From: JAHECQ01 sp047638695
Lineage (GTDB): Bacteria > Actinomycetota > Acidimicrobiia > Acidimicrobiales > SZUA-35
DNA: 64,000 nt
Direction: 5' to 3'
NCBI GenBank assembly: GCA_047638695.1
Contig: JBLINY010000001.1
Coordinates: 67,735-131,734, forward strand
This document shows positions 1 to 8,412 of this stretch, piece by piece (the first letter of the stretch is position 1; each line of letters opens with the position of its first letter). Under the pieces are notes generated by a model. It did not search any database. It saw only the letters and a list, made by a program, of their open reading frames with translations, and had not been told where the DNA came from. The translations under genes were made by a program, and so were the position numbers.

Positions 1-940
1 CGCGGCTGGCGCCGGTCGCATCCATCAACTTCTGGACGTTCAGCGGATGGTCACCTCGGACGACCGCCAAGGTGACCTTGTCGTCGAGGACCATCACCAT
101 TGTCTTTAGCTGGCGGACGGCTGCAGCGCCGCCTTCCATCTTCTCGAGAGCGGCGATGGTGCGGATTCCTGGAGTGGGGAAGCGCTCGGGCTCAGAGGGA
201 GCGTCGTCGTCATCGATCACCGGCAGCTGTGACGTCGCCTTCTCGATGTTGGCGGAATAGCCGCATGAGCTGCATCGAGCAACGTCGTCTTCGCCGGCAT
301 CCGAGGGTGTCATGAACTCGATCGATGCGTTGCCACCCATGGCGCCGCTGCTTGCCTCCACGCCGAAAGCGGGTACACCGATCCGCTCGAAGATGCGGCG
401 ATAGGCGGCATCGTGTGCATCGAACTGACGGTCGAGACCGGCGGCATCGAGATCGAAGCTGTATGAGTCTTTCATATGGAATTCGCGGACTCGCAACAAG
501 CCCGATTTGGGGCGTGCCTCGTCGCGGAACTTGGTCTGGATGTGATACCAGAGCTGAGGTAGCTGCTTGTACGAACTGAGCTCGGCAGCCACTGTGGCGA
601 AGATCTCTTCGTGCGTGATTCCGAGAGCGTTCTCGGCGCCTTTCCGGTCGGTGAGCCGGAACATGATCTCGCCCATGCTGTCCCAGCGACCCGACTGCTT
701 CCAGATGTCGGCGGGATGCATCGTGGGTAGGAGAAACTCTTGTCCACCGATGGCATCGATCTCGTTGCGAACTATCTGGGCCACCTTCTGATGAACCCGC
801 CAGCCAAGCGGAAGCATGGAGTAGTGGCCGGCATGAAGCTGGCGGATGAAGCCGCCTCGGATTAACAACTTGTGGCTCGGCGCGACCGCATCGTTGGGAG
901 CATCTCGAAGAGTCGGCACGAACAACTGTGACCAGCGCAT
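1..940 (-). CDS. proS: Prolyl-tRNA synthetase, 5' part (C-terminus beyond window)
   Basis: Charges tRNA-Pro with proline in the cytoplasm. The minus-strand frame opens with ATG at 940-938 and stays open for 313 codons to the window edge, so the C-terminal part is missing. The N-terminus (MRWSQLFVPTLRD, then LLIRGGFIRQLHAGHYSMLP) and the motif-2 region (ITHEEIF, then FRDEARPKSGLLRVREFHMK) are typical of bacterial-type ProS. A CSSCGYSANIEKA segment around residues 220-235 lies in the usual bacterial insertion (editing) domain. It diverges from the formate dehydrogenase operon, with about 70 nt between the starts. The family call is very secure. Confidence 0.93.
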   Translation of the reverse strand, partial: MRWSQLFVPTLRDAPNDAVAPSHKLLIRGGFIRQLHAGHYSMLPLGWRVHQKVAQIVRNEIDAIGGQEFLLPTMHPADIWKQSGRWDSMGEIMFRLTDRKGAENALGITHEEIFATVAAELSSYKQLPQLWYHIQTKFRDEARPKSGLLRVREFHMKDSYSFDLDAAGLDRQFDAHDAAYRRIFERIGVPAFGVEASSGAMGGNASIEFMTPSDAGEDDVARCSSCGYSANIEKATSQLPVIDDDDAPSEPERFPTPGIRTIAALEKMEGGAAAVRQLKTMVMVLDDKVTLAVVRGDHPLNVQKLMDATGASR

Positions 941-1012
941 GACCGCAGACCCTACTGGGGTAATTGCCACCCATAGCGGTGATTCGGCCGCGGGGCCTGC
1001 GACACTTGCATC

Positions 1013-2974
1013 ATGCCTAGGAACTCTCGTGATCCGAAGCGGCTCTCAGCTTCCAAGCCACGGCTCACCACGCCGCTTGTGCGTGTCGATGGCGAGCTTC
1101 AGCCGACCACCTGGGATGTCGCCCTCAGTCGAGTGGCCGAGGGCTTTGCTGAGGTGAAAGCCACGGCCGGGTCTGGCGCTTTCGCCATGTTCTCGTGTTC
1201 GAAGAGCACAAACGAGATGAACTACGCAGCCCAGAAGTTCAGCCGCATTGTTCTGGGGTCGAACAACATCGACTCTTGCAACCGAACTTGACACGCTCCT
1301 AGCGTCGTCGGTCTGGCGACAGTCTTTGGTGCCGGCGGCGGCACCTCCTCCTACAAGGAGGTCGAAGAAACTGATGTGGTCCTGCTGTGGGGATCAAATG
1401 CCCGCGAGGCGCACCCCATTTATTTTCATCACCTGATGAAGGGACTCGATGCTGGCGCCCACATGTACGCGGTTGATCCGCGGCGAACCTCGTCGACCAA
1501 ATTCGCCGACGTCTGGCTGGGCCTCAATGTCGGCTCCGACGTCGCCATGGCCAACACGGTGGCCAACCACATCATCACGAGCGGCTGGGCAAACGCCGAG
1601 TTCATCGCGACCTCAACCGAAGGATTCGAAGCCTTCGCAGCTTCAGTCGCTTCCTACTCCCTTGAGGTAGGCGAAGAACTCACCGGGGTCCCGGCCAGAG
1701 CTATCGCCGAGATGGCCGAAGCTTACGCAAAGGCCGACACGGCTCAGATCTTGTGGACGCTGGGAATCACCGAACACCACAACGGGGTCGACAACGTGCT
1801 CGCGCTGTGCAACCTGGCGCTGCTCACTGGTCATGTTGGGGTCTGGGGTAGCGGCCTGGTGCCGCTTCGCGGACAAAACAACGTGCAGGGCGGCGGCGAT
1901 ATGGGAGCGTTGCCCGACAAGCTGCCGGGGTTCCAGGACATCGGTGACGACGTGGCCCGTAGCCGATTCGAGGCGGTCTGGGGAAGGCCAGTACCGGCTC
2001 AGCCGGGCATCCATCTCACGCTCATGTTCGAAGCGATGGAGCGAGGTGAAATCAAGGCCGCATACGTTCTCGGCGAGAATCCGGCCGACTCCGAAGCCGA
2101 CGTCGAACACGCTCGGTCGATTCTCAAAGGTCTTGACCTGTTGGTCGTGCAGGACATCTTCATGACTCGCACTGCTGAGCTGGCCGACGTGGTGTTACCG
2201 GCCTCGATCGGATGGGCTGAATGTGATGGCACCGTGACCTCATCCGAGCGTCGTGTGCAACGGGTGCGTGCCGCCGTTACTCCGCCGGGTGAGGCCATGC
2301 ACGATCACGAGATCATCGGCGCGATCGCTAAACACATGGGCGTGCCGTGGGGAGATCCGACCCCAGAAGATCTCTGGAACGAACTTCGTGAACTCTCTCC
2401 TGTCCACGCCGGAATGTCCTACGAACGGCTTGAAGCCGAGGGTGGCCTTCAGTGGCCGTGCCCCGATCTTGATCACCCAGGTTCGCCATTCCTTCATGGC
2501 TGGTTGTGGGAGGACGATCTCGGTGGTCGACCTCGGGCCCCGTTTTCGCTAGCCGACCACGAAGGGCCGAAGGAGCACCTCACCGCCGAGTTTCCTCTAC
2601 GGCTCACCACGGGTCGGGCGCTCGACAGCTACAACACGGGGGTGCAGTCAGGTCATCTCGATTCGCCCATTCGCTACGGAGATGCCCTGGACGTGAACCC
2701 CGCCGACGCGTCACGGCTAGGTGTTGTGGACGGGGAATCGGTTCGCGTGTCTTCGCCGCGCGGGTCGGTCGAGATGGAGATTCGGGTGCAGCCTGACATC
2801 CCGATTGGTCTCACGTTCACCACGTTCCACTTTCCCGATCTGATCGACACCAATCGGTTGACCAACGACGAGTGGGACCGCAGTTCGGGAACGTCGGAGT
2901 TCAAAGCAGCAGCCATTCGTATCGACAAGATCCCTCCGGCACAGGCATTACTCGATACAGGCACGAGCCGGTGA
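1013..2974 (+). CDS. fdhA: Formate dehydrogenase catalytic (Mo/W-bis-MGD) subunit, C-terminal part; selenoprotein with in-frame UGA
   Basis: Oxidises formate to CO2 at a molybdopterin site and passes electrons to the downstream Fe-S and diaphorase subunits. The frame from ATG 1013 meets a TGA at 1289-1291 and continues in the same frame to 2974. Around the TGA the protein reads SCNRT-U-HAPSVVGLATVFGAGG, which is the formate dehydrogenase active-site motif with selenocysteine in place of Cys. The product would be 653 residues. The N-terminus (RLTTPLVRVDGEL) begins just after where the [4Fe-4S] domain of ordinary FdhA ends; that domain is encoded separately at 4776-5765. A molybdopterin-dinucleotide-binding domain with LRLTTGRALDSYNTG occupies the C-terminus. 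The stop overlaps the next start (GTGA). No clear Shine-Dalgarno sequence precedes the ATG. Confidence 0.88.
1289..1320 (+). promoter_or_regulatory. Bacterial SECIS element: UGA codon plus hairpin
   Basis: The recoded TGA lies at 1289-1291. After 18 nt come the loop bases GGTCT (1310-1314), closed by the 6-bp stem GTCGTC (1304-1309) / GGCGAC (1315-1320) with one G-U pair. From memory, the E. coli fdhF SECIS has the same GGUCU apical loop and the same 18-nt spacing. It would recruit SelB-Sec-tRNA. No selA, selB or selC lies in the window, so the host's ability to make Sec is inferred. Confidence 0.85.
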
Positions 2975-4779
2975 CTGATCTTCACTTCTCGGATGAGCGG
3001 GCCACAGCGACGGAAGCGGCTGCCGTCGATGCTGTTCTGATCGACGCTGGGGTCGGACCTGCTGTCGTGGTCGAAGACGAACGGTTGGTGCGGGGTGGCG
3101 TCCATCGCCGGAACGAGCGTCGCCATCTGTTGTTGCCCTGCTTGCATGCGCTCCAGAGGGCAGCCGGCTGGATCTCGCCGGGTGGCCTGAATCATGCCTG
3201 TGACGTGTTGGCGGTGCCCCCCGCTGAGGCCTATGGCGTCGCCACATTCTACGATCTTTTCAGGGTCGACGACCCTGGTCATAGCGACGACGTTGTGCAC
3301 GTGTGCGTCGACGCCGCCTGCCAGATTGCGAACGCCGAGGAGCGTGTCAGCACGCTCGAGGCCGAGGGCAAGCGGGTGCATCGTTCGCCATGCCTCGGCC
3401 AATGCGAACGACCAGTTGCGTTATTCGTCCAGGGCCGAGCAAAGGCTGACCGGGTGCCAGCGGATGCCGCGGTCGACTCGGGCCAGATCCCGCAGCTGCA
3501 CGATCCGTCGTTGAAACTGCTTGGCCGCATTGGACGTCACGACCCGAAGTCACTTGATGCCTATGTGGCGGGCGGCGGATACACCGCACTGGCCAAGGCC
3601 TTCGCTCTGGGTGCGCCTGGCGTGGTGGAAGAGGTGGCCGTCTCCGGCCTCATGGGTCGTGGTGGGGCCGCCTTCCCAACCGGCGTCAAGTGGCGCGGTG
3701 TGGCAGCCGAGCCTGGCGTCGAGGCCGGAGTACAAAAGTACGTGGTTGCGAACGCTGATGAGTCCGAGCCCGGCACGTTCAAGGACCGCATCGTGATGGA
3801 GAACGATCCCTTCGCCCTGGTTGAAGCCTTGACCATTGCTGGCTTTGGCGTCGGCGCGACCAAGGGATGGATCTACGTCCGCGGTGAGTATCCGCTGGCC
3901 ACCGACCGCCTCCAGAACGCCATCGTTCAGGCCCGTGCTGCCGGCTTCTTGGGCACAGGTATCGCCGGCTCGTCGTTTGATTTCGACATCGAAATTCGTC
4001 GGGGTGCGGGCGCGTACATCTGCGGCGAAGAGACGGCGCTGTTCAACTCGCTCGAAGGATTCCGAGGTGAACCGCGCCAGAAGCCGCCGTTTCCGACGAC
4101 GCATGGCCTCTTCAAACGGCCGACCGCCATCAACAACCCCGAGACGTTGTTGAATGTGCTCGACATCGTGACGATCGGAGGCGAGGCCTACGCCGCCACC
4201 GGCACTGACGGAAGCAACGGTCAGAAATTGTTCTGTGTGTCGGGCCATGTGGCGTCGCCCGGAATTTACGAGGTTGAGTTTGGTCCGACACTGGGCGATC
4301 TCATTGCAATGGCCGGCGGTGTCACCGGCACCCTCCGCTCCGTTCTGCTCGGTGGCGCCGCCGGGTCGTTCGTCGGCCCTGAGGCGCTCGATATGCCGCT
4401 GACCTTCGAGGGTGTGCGTGAACGGGGTGTGTCTCTTGGGTCGGGCGTCATCATGGCATTCAACGACACGGTCGACTTCCCTGCGGTTGTCACCCGGATC
4501 GCGCAGTTCTTCCGGGACGAGTCGTGCGGGCAATGTGTGCCCTGTCGAGTGGGTGCGGTTCGCCAACACGAGTTGCTGGTTCGCACCGAAACGAAGGTTG
4601 GACCACCCGAGCTCAAGCTGCTGTCCGACATGGATCTGGCGATGAAAGATGCATCAATCTGCGGGCTCGGCCACACCGCGTCGACCGCAGTGCGTTCGGC
4701 CATCGACCTTGGCCTCATCGGAGCCAACCATTCGGGAGAATCCGATCCAGGAGATGCCAACGTAGGAGAGACGGAGTGA
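2971..4779 (+). CDS. NADH-dehydrogenase-type diaphorase, NuoE-NuoF fusion of the formate dehydrogenase
   Basis: Passes electrons from formate to NAD+ through FMN and Fe-S centres. The product is 602 residues from GTG 2971, which overlaps the fdhA stop by 4 nt. Residues about 1-170 are NuoE-like, with the thioredoxin-fold [2Fe-2S] ligands CVDAAC and CLGQC. Residues about 190-590 are NuoF-like, with the NADH site GRGGAAFPTGVKW, the FMN-region motif NADESEPGTFKDR, GAGAYICGEETAL and the [4Fe-4S] site SCGQCVPCRVGAVR plus a later Cys in SICGLG. Fusion of E and F resembles bacterial FdsB-type subunits. Translational coupling on both sides indicates one complex. Confidence 0.9.
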   Translation: MTDLHFSDERATATEAAAVDAVLIDAGVGPAVVVEDERLVRGGVHRRNERRHLLLPCLHALQRAAGWISPGGLNHACDVLAVPPAEAYGVATFYDLFRVDDPGHSDDVVHVCVDAACQIANAEERVSTLEAEGKRVHRSPCLGQCERPVALFVQGRAKADRVPADAAVDSGQIPQLHDPSLKLLGRIGRHDPKSLDAYVAGGGYTALAKAFALGAPGVVEEVAVSGLMGRGGAAFPTGVKWRGVAAEPGVEAGVQKYVVANADESEPGTFKDRIVMENDPFALVEALTIAGFGVGATKGWIYVRGEYPLATDRLQNAIVQARAAGFLGTGIAGSSFDFDIEIRRGAGAYICGEETALFNSLEGFRGEPRQKPPFPTTHGLFKRPTAINNPETLLNVLDIVTIGGEAYAATGTDGSNGQKLFCVSGHVASPGIYEVEFGPTLGDLIAMAGGVTGTLRSVLLGGAAGSFVGPEALDMPLTFEGVRERGVSLGSGVIMAFNDTVDFPAVVTRIAQFFRDESCGQCVPCRVGAVRQHELLVRTETKVGPPELKLLSDMDLAMKDASICGLGHTASTAVRSAIDLGLIGANHSGESDPGDANVGETE

Positions 4780-5765
4780 GCAGCCAACGAAGGTCCGTCT
4801 CCCAGGCGTCCATTGCCGAGACGCCTATCACTGAGACGCCTATAACTGAGACGCCTATAACTGAGACGCCTATAACTGAGACGCCTATAACTGAGACGCC
4901 TATAACTGAGACGCCTATAACTGAGACAATTGTGTCGATAACAGTTGATGGCGCAGCGGTTGGCATCCCAGCGGGGAGCACCATTCTTGATGCGTGCAAT
5001 GCTGCCGGAGTCGACACGCCCACGCTCTGTTGGGCCGAAAATCTCACGCCGGTAAACGTCTGTCGGGTTTGTGTCGTCGAGGTCGACAACAATCGCACCC
5101 TGGTGCCGTCGTGTTCACGCGTGGCCGAGGAAGCCATGGTCGTCCAGACTGATTCAGAGCGGGTTCGTCACAGTCGCAAGATGGTGCTCGAGTTCCTGTC
5201 TTCCGGCGTCGATCTGAGCCAGACCGATGGCATGGCTGCAGCGATGGAGCGTTATGGCGCCGAGCCCGAGCGCTACATCGACCCTCAGACGATGAATGAA
5301 GAGGTCCTGATCCAGGACAACCTCTACATCCGTGACTACGACAAGTGCGTGCTCTGCTACAAGTGTGTCGAAGCCTGCGGCGACGATGCTCAGCACACGT
5401 TCGCCATCGCGGTGAAGGGCCGGGGCTTCGAGGCCCGGATCAGCACCGAGTTCAACGCCGAGCTTCCCGACTCGGCGTGCGTCTATTGCGGAAACTGTGT
5501 GACGGTCTGCCCCACCAACGCGCTGCAATTCAAAACCGAGTTCGATCTTCGTCAGGCCGGACAATGGAAGGCCGATGAACAGACGGTCACCCGCACTGTG
5601 TGCTCCTACTGTGGGGTCGGGTGCAACCTCGAGATGCATGTGCAGGATGACACCATCGTGAAGGTCACATCGCCGGCCGATCACTCGGTAGCGGCCGGCA
5701 TGCTCTGTATCAAAGGGCGCTTCGGCTGGAACTACGTGCAGCCAACCATCACCCGTAAGCCCTAG
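4776..5765 (+). CDS. Formate dehydrogenase Fe-S subunit: 2Fe-2S, 4Fe-4S ferredoxin and detached FdhA [4Fe-4S] N-domain
   Basis: 329 residues from GTG 4776, overlapping the diaphorase stop by 4 nt. After an N-terminal (ITETP)n repeat, a NuoG-like [2Fe-2S] domain (TLCWAENLTPVNVCRVC, then VPSCS) is followed by two ferredoxin clusters (CVLCYKCVEAC and CVYCGNCVTVCP). The C-terminal 60 residues are the Mo-enzyme [4Fe-4S] domain (VCSYCGVGCNL, then MLCIKGRFGWNYV). The protein stops right after GRFGWNYVQ, exactly where a normal FdhA continues into the catalytic part found at 1013-2974. The alpha subunit is therefore split and its halves are in reversed order. It should form a wire between the diaphorase and the Mo site. 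Confidence 0.88.
   Translation: MSSQRRSVSQASIAETPITETPITETPITETPITETPITETPITETPITETIVSITVDGAAVGIPAGSTILDACNAAGVDTPTLCWAENLTPVNVCRVCVVEVDNNRTLVPSCSRVAEEAMVVQTDSERVRHSRKMVLEFLSSGVDLSQTDGMAAAMERYGAEPERYIDPQTMNEEVLIQDNLYIRDYDKCVLCYKCVEACGDDAQHTFAIAVKGRGFEARISTEFNAELPDSACVYCGNCVTVCPTNALQFKTEFDLRQAGQWKADEQTVTRTVCSYCGVGCNLEMHVQDDTIVKVTSPADHSVAAGMLCIKGRFGWNYVQPTITRKP
4816..4932 (+). repeat. 15-bp in-frame tandem repeat encoding ITETP
   Basis: The unit CTGAGACGCCTATAA occurs as six identical copies starting at 4831, 4846, 4861, 4876, 4891 and 4906. A degenerate copy flanks it on each side (from 4816 and 4921). It lies near the N-terminus of the Fe-S subunit as a flexible Thr/Glu/Pro linker. Identity at the DNA level implies recent expansion or slippage. 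Confidence 0.95.
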
Positions 5766-5837
5766 GCCACCCGCAAGCCCGAGACGAACGATGGGGCGGG
5801 TTTGCCCCTCGGACGCTGGGGCGCAAGGCTCGGCGTC

Positions 5838-6677
5838 ATGGGATTTAGACTTGCGAATGTGGCCGGCCGGGCGGCCTTGGTCGAGAACGACGAGTGGTAC
5901 GACCTCGAACGGGTGAGCGGTGGCGCTTACGACGGTGATCCAATGGCGGCGGTGGTTGGCCATGCCGGGCTACACGCCCTGGCGGCTGGCTTGGGTGGAC
6001 ACGAGGCTGATGGGTCGATGGCCGACGCCGACCTCGGCGCGCCCGTGCCTGCGCCCAGGAACAATTTTGCCATCGGGCTGAACTACAAGGACCACGCAGC
6101 CGAGGCCGACCTCGAGCTACCAACGAAACCGTTGATCTTCACCAAGTTTCCCAGTTGCATCAGCCCACCAAATGTCGATATCGAACTACGTACCGAAACC
6201 GGTGACTACGAGGTTGAGGTCGTCGTCGTGATCGGCGAGGGTGGTCGTGACATAGCGGCTGATGACGCGTGGCGCCATGTCGCCGGAATCACGTGTGGGC
6301 AGGACGTCTCCGATCGCCGTCTCCAGTTCGCAGCGAAACCGCCACAGTTCGCTATGGGCAAGTCACGCGATACGTACGGTCCGATCGGTCCGGTGCTGGT
6401 GTCGCCCGACTTGTTCGACAATCCGGACGAGATCGATCTGAGCTGCTCGGTCAATGGGGAAGAGCGCCAACGGGATAACACTCGGAACCTCATCTTCACC
6501 GTGCCGCACCTGATCGCTTACATCTCGGCCATCACCACACTGGCTCCCGGTGACATGATTTTCACCGGTACGCCTGAGGGCGTCGGTGGTCCGAAGCGGA
6601 TCTACCTGAAACCGGGTGATGTCGTCGTCTCGACCGTTGCCGGCGTCGGCACCATGACCAACACGTGTGTGGCCTGA
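5838..6677 (+). CDS. Fumarylacetoacetate hydrolase (FAH) family protein
   Basis: FAH-fold enzymes cleave or hydrate acylpyruvate-type substrates in catabolism of aromatic compounds or sugar acids. The product is 279 residues from ATG 5838; a TTG 36 nt upstream would add a poorly conserved leader. Family signatures are the NFAIGLNYKDHAAE entry motif, the divalent-metal ligands in GDYEVEVVVVIG and GQDVSDR, KSRDTYGPIGP, and the C-terminal MIFTGTPEGVGGP. The following SDR starts 3 nt after the stop, so the two are probably co-transcribed and may share a pathway. The substrate cannot be told from sequence. Confidence 0.88.
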   Translation: MGFRLANVAGRAALVENDEWYDLERVSGGAYDGDPMAAVVGHAGLHALAAGLGGHEADGSMADADLGAPVPAPRNNFAIGLNYKDHAAEADLELPTKPLIFTKFPSCISPPNVDIELRTETGDYEVEVVVVIGEGGRDIAADDAWRHVAGITCGQDVSDRRLQFAAKPPQFAMGKSRDTYGPIGPVLVSPDLFDNPDEIDLSCSVNGEERQRDNTRNLIFTVPHLIAYISAITTLAPGDMIFTGTPEGVGGPKRIYLKPGDVVVSTVAGVGTMTNTCVA

Positions 6678-6680
6678 GTC

Positions 6681-7436
6681 ATGGATCTCGGCATCACAGG
6701 ACGAAAAGCGCTCGTCACCGGCAGCTACCGGGGGACAGGATCGGCGATCGCCGCCTCATTGGCAGCCGAAGGTGTGCACGTTCTCGTGCATGGCTTTGAA
6801 CTGGGCCAGGCCGATGAGGTTGTCGCATCGATAGTGGCCGCCGGCGGATCGGCGACCGCAGTCGTTGGCGATCTGCTGACCGACGAGGGCGCGGCTGAGC
6901 TGCTGGCGGCTTGCGGCGACGATCTCGACATCGTTGTGTGCAACTACGGAGTGGCCGAGGGGGGCCGATGGGCGACGGCAACGTCGGATGATTGGTTCGA
7001 CGCCTACAACAAGAATGTTGTCTCGATCGTTCGCATCGCCAGTGCGGTCGCCCCCCAGCTGGCGGCGAGATCTTGGGGTCGAATCGTGCTGCTCGGGACG
7101 GTGGGCTCTGTCCGTCCGGCCAAACAGCGACCCCAGTACTACGGAGCCAAGGGAGCGCTGCCAGCCATCACCGTGAGCTTGGCCAAGGAGATGGCCAATA
7201 CGGGTGTGACCGTGAACTTGGTTAGCCCGGGCATCATCGCCACGGCCGAGGTTCTTGAGCGGCTTGGCGATCGGCCATTCGAAGACGTGTTCGGTATGTC
7301 GACGCTCACCGGACGGCCAGCAGAGCCCAAGGAGGTCGCCGATCTTGTCACCTACGTGTGCAGCGAGCAGGCCGCCCCTATTACTGGCAGCAACTTCCGG
7401 ATCGACAGCGGAACGGCCGAAACGGTGACCCCCTAG
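6681..7436 (+). CDS. Short-chain dehydrogenase/reductase (SDR)
   Basis: 251-residue NAD(P)-dependent oxidoreductase. The Rossmann dinucleotide site is VTGSYRGTGSAIA near the N-terminus. The VCNYG segment replaces the usual NNAG. The active site is YYGAK (YxxxK) around residue 153, and a GSNFRIDSGTA C-terminal segment is typical of classical SDRs. It directly follows the FAH-family gene. The substrate is unknown; a role in the same sugar-acid or aromatic catabolic step is a guess from adjacency. Confidence 0.88.
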   Translation: MDLGITGRKALVTGSYRGTGSAIAASLAAEGVHVLVHGFELGQADEVVASIVAAGGSATAVVGDLLTDEGAAELLAACGDDLDIVVCNYGVAEGGRWATATSDDWFDAYNKNVVSIVRIASAVAPQLAARSWGRIVLLGTVGSVRPAKQRPQYYGAKGALPAITVSLAKEMANTGVTVNLVSPGIIATAEVLERLGDRPFEDVFGMSTLTGRPAEPKEVADLVTYVCSEQAAPITGSNFRIDSGTAETVTP

Positions 7437-7477
7437 TCGAACGCCAGCTCCCTGAAACCCGGCCTAACATCTCGGCC

Positions 7478-8287
7478 ATGAGCTTTGATGTCGGCGACCA
7501 CCTCGATGCGGTTACCGAAATGGTCAGGGAGGCAAGCGTGCTGTCTCTCGAGTGGTTCCGTCGTCCAATGGACGTCGAGAACAAGGGCACCGGGGTGGCG
7601 ACCGATGCTGCCATCAGTCGCTTCGATCCCGTGACGGCTGCCGATCGAGCGGTCGAGGATGCCCTGCGGTCGGCGCTGGCTCAGCGCTTTCCTAACCATG
7701 AGATCATGGGGGAGGAGCGTGGCACGACCGGCAGCGGCGACCATCGTTGGGTGATCGATCCAATCGATGGAACCCGCGCGTTCATCGCTGGTCAACCACT
7801 GTGGGGAACCATCCTCGGGCTGCAACGAGGCGACGAGGTCATCGCAGGTTGGCTGCATCAACCGACGCTCAACCACACCTATGTCGGCACGTCGGCAGGC
7901 GCCTCGTTGAGCGAGGGCGGCCAGATGGGTCCGATCCACACCAGTGCGGTCACGAGGTTGGAAGACGCCATCGTGCTCTGCACGCACCCCGACATGTTCA
8001 AGGGCACAGACGTTGAACGCTGGCAGCGGATCGAGCAGCGAGCCCGACTGACCCGGTTCGGTGGTGACTGCGTGAACTACGGCTACCTGGCATCGGGCTA
8101 CGCCGATCTCGTGATCGAATGCGGCCTCGAACCGTACGACGTCATTCCGCTGATTCCGATCGTTGAGGCAGCCGGTGGCATCATCACCGGGTTGGACGGA
8201 CAGCCGCCGCTCGAAGGTGGCTGGGCGATCGCCGGGGCCACCGCCGAACTTCACGCCTCTGCGCTGACCGCCTTGCACGGCGACTGA
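7478..8287 (+). CDS. hisN: Inositol-monophosphatase-family phosphatase, histidinol-phosphatase (HisN)-like
   Basis: Mg-dependent phosphomonoesterase of 269 residues from ATG 7478; in-frame codons upstream overlap the SDR and lack similarity. IMPase-family metal ligands are visible as MGEERG, WVIDPIDGTRAFIAG and EPYDVIPLIPIVEAAGG. The combination of DPIDGTRAFIAG, PLWGTILGL and GDCVNYGYLASGYADLVIE matches the HisN branch, which dephosphorylates histidinol phosphate, better than classical inositol phosphatases. No other his genes are nearby, so the substrate is a family-level inference. Confidence 0.82.
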   Translation: MSFDVGDHLDAVTEMVREASVLSLEWFRRPMDVENKGTGVATDAAISRFDPVTAADRAVEDALRSALAQRFPNHEIMGEERGTTGSGDHRWVIDPIDGTRAFIAGQPLWGTILGLQRGDEVIAGWLHQPTLNHTYVGTSAGASLSEGGQMGPIHTSAVTRLEDAIVLCTHPDMFKGTDVERWQRIEQRARLTRFGGDCVNYGYLASGYADLVIECGLEPYDVIPLIPIVEAAGGIITGLDGQPPLEGGWAIAGATAELHASALTALHGD

Positions 8288-8412
8288 CGTCACTTCGCTC
8301 GGCCTTCCCAAGACCAAAGTTCCGGACCGCACACAAGCCACTGACATTTCGTGCCGATACGCCTTCGATGGTGTTGCGGTTGGATTCCAGCCCTCGGAAC
8401 CCCGAGGTGGTT

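Noticed and set aside
1289..1291. TGA in the formate dehydrogenase frame as a nonsense mutation or gene boundary
   Set aside because: The frame is unchanged across it, the codon sits exactly at the catalytic Sec/Cys position, and a SECIS-like hairpin follows at the right distance.
4816..4932. CRISPR-like direct repeats
   Set aside because: Units are 15 bp, contiguous and without spacers, and encode an in-frame peptide repeat.
5802..5837. Extended TTG start for the FAH-family gene
   Set aside because: The added residues are not family-like and ATG 5838 fits the conserved N-terminus.
5154..5963. Long minus-strand open frame opposite the Fe-S subunit and FAH gene
   Set aside because: It is a GC-rich antisense shadow; the plus strand carries clear Fe-S and FAH motifs and the antisense product has no recognisable domain.
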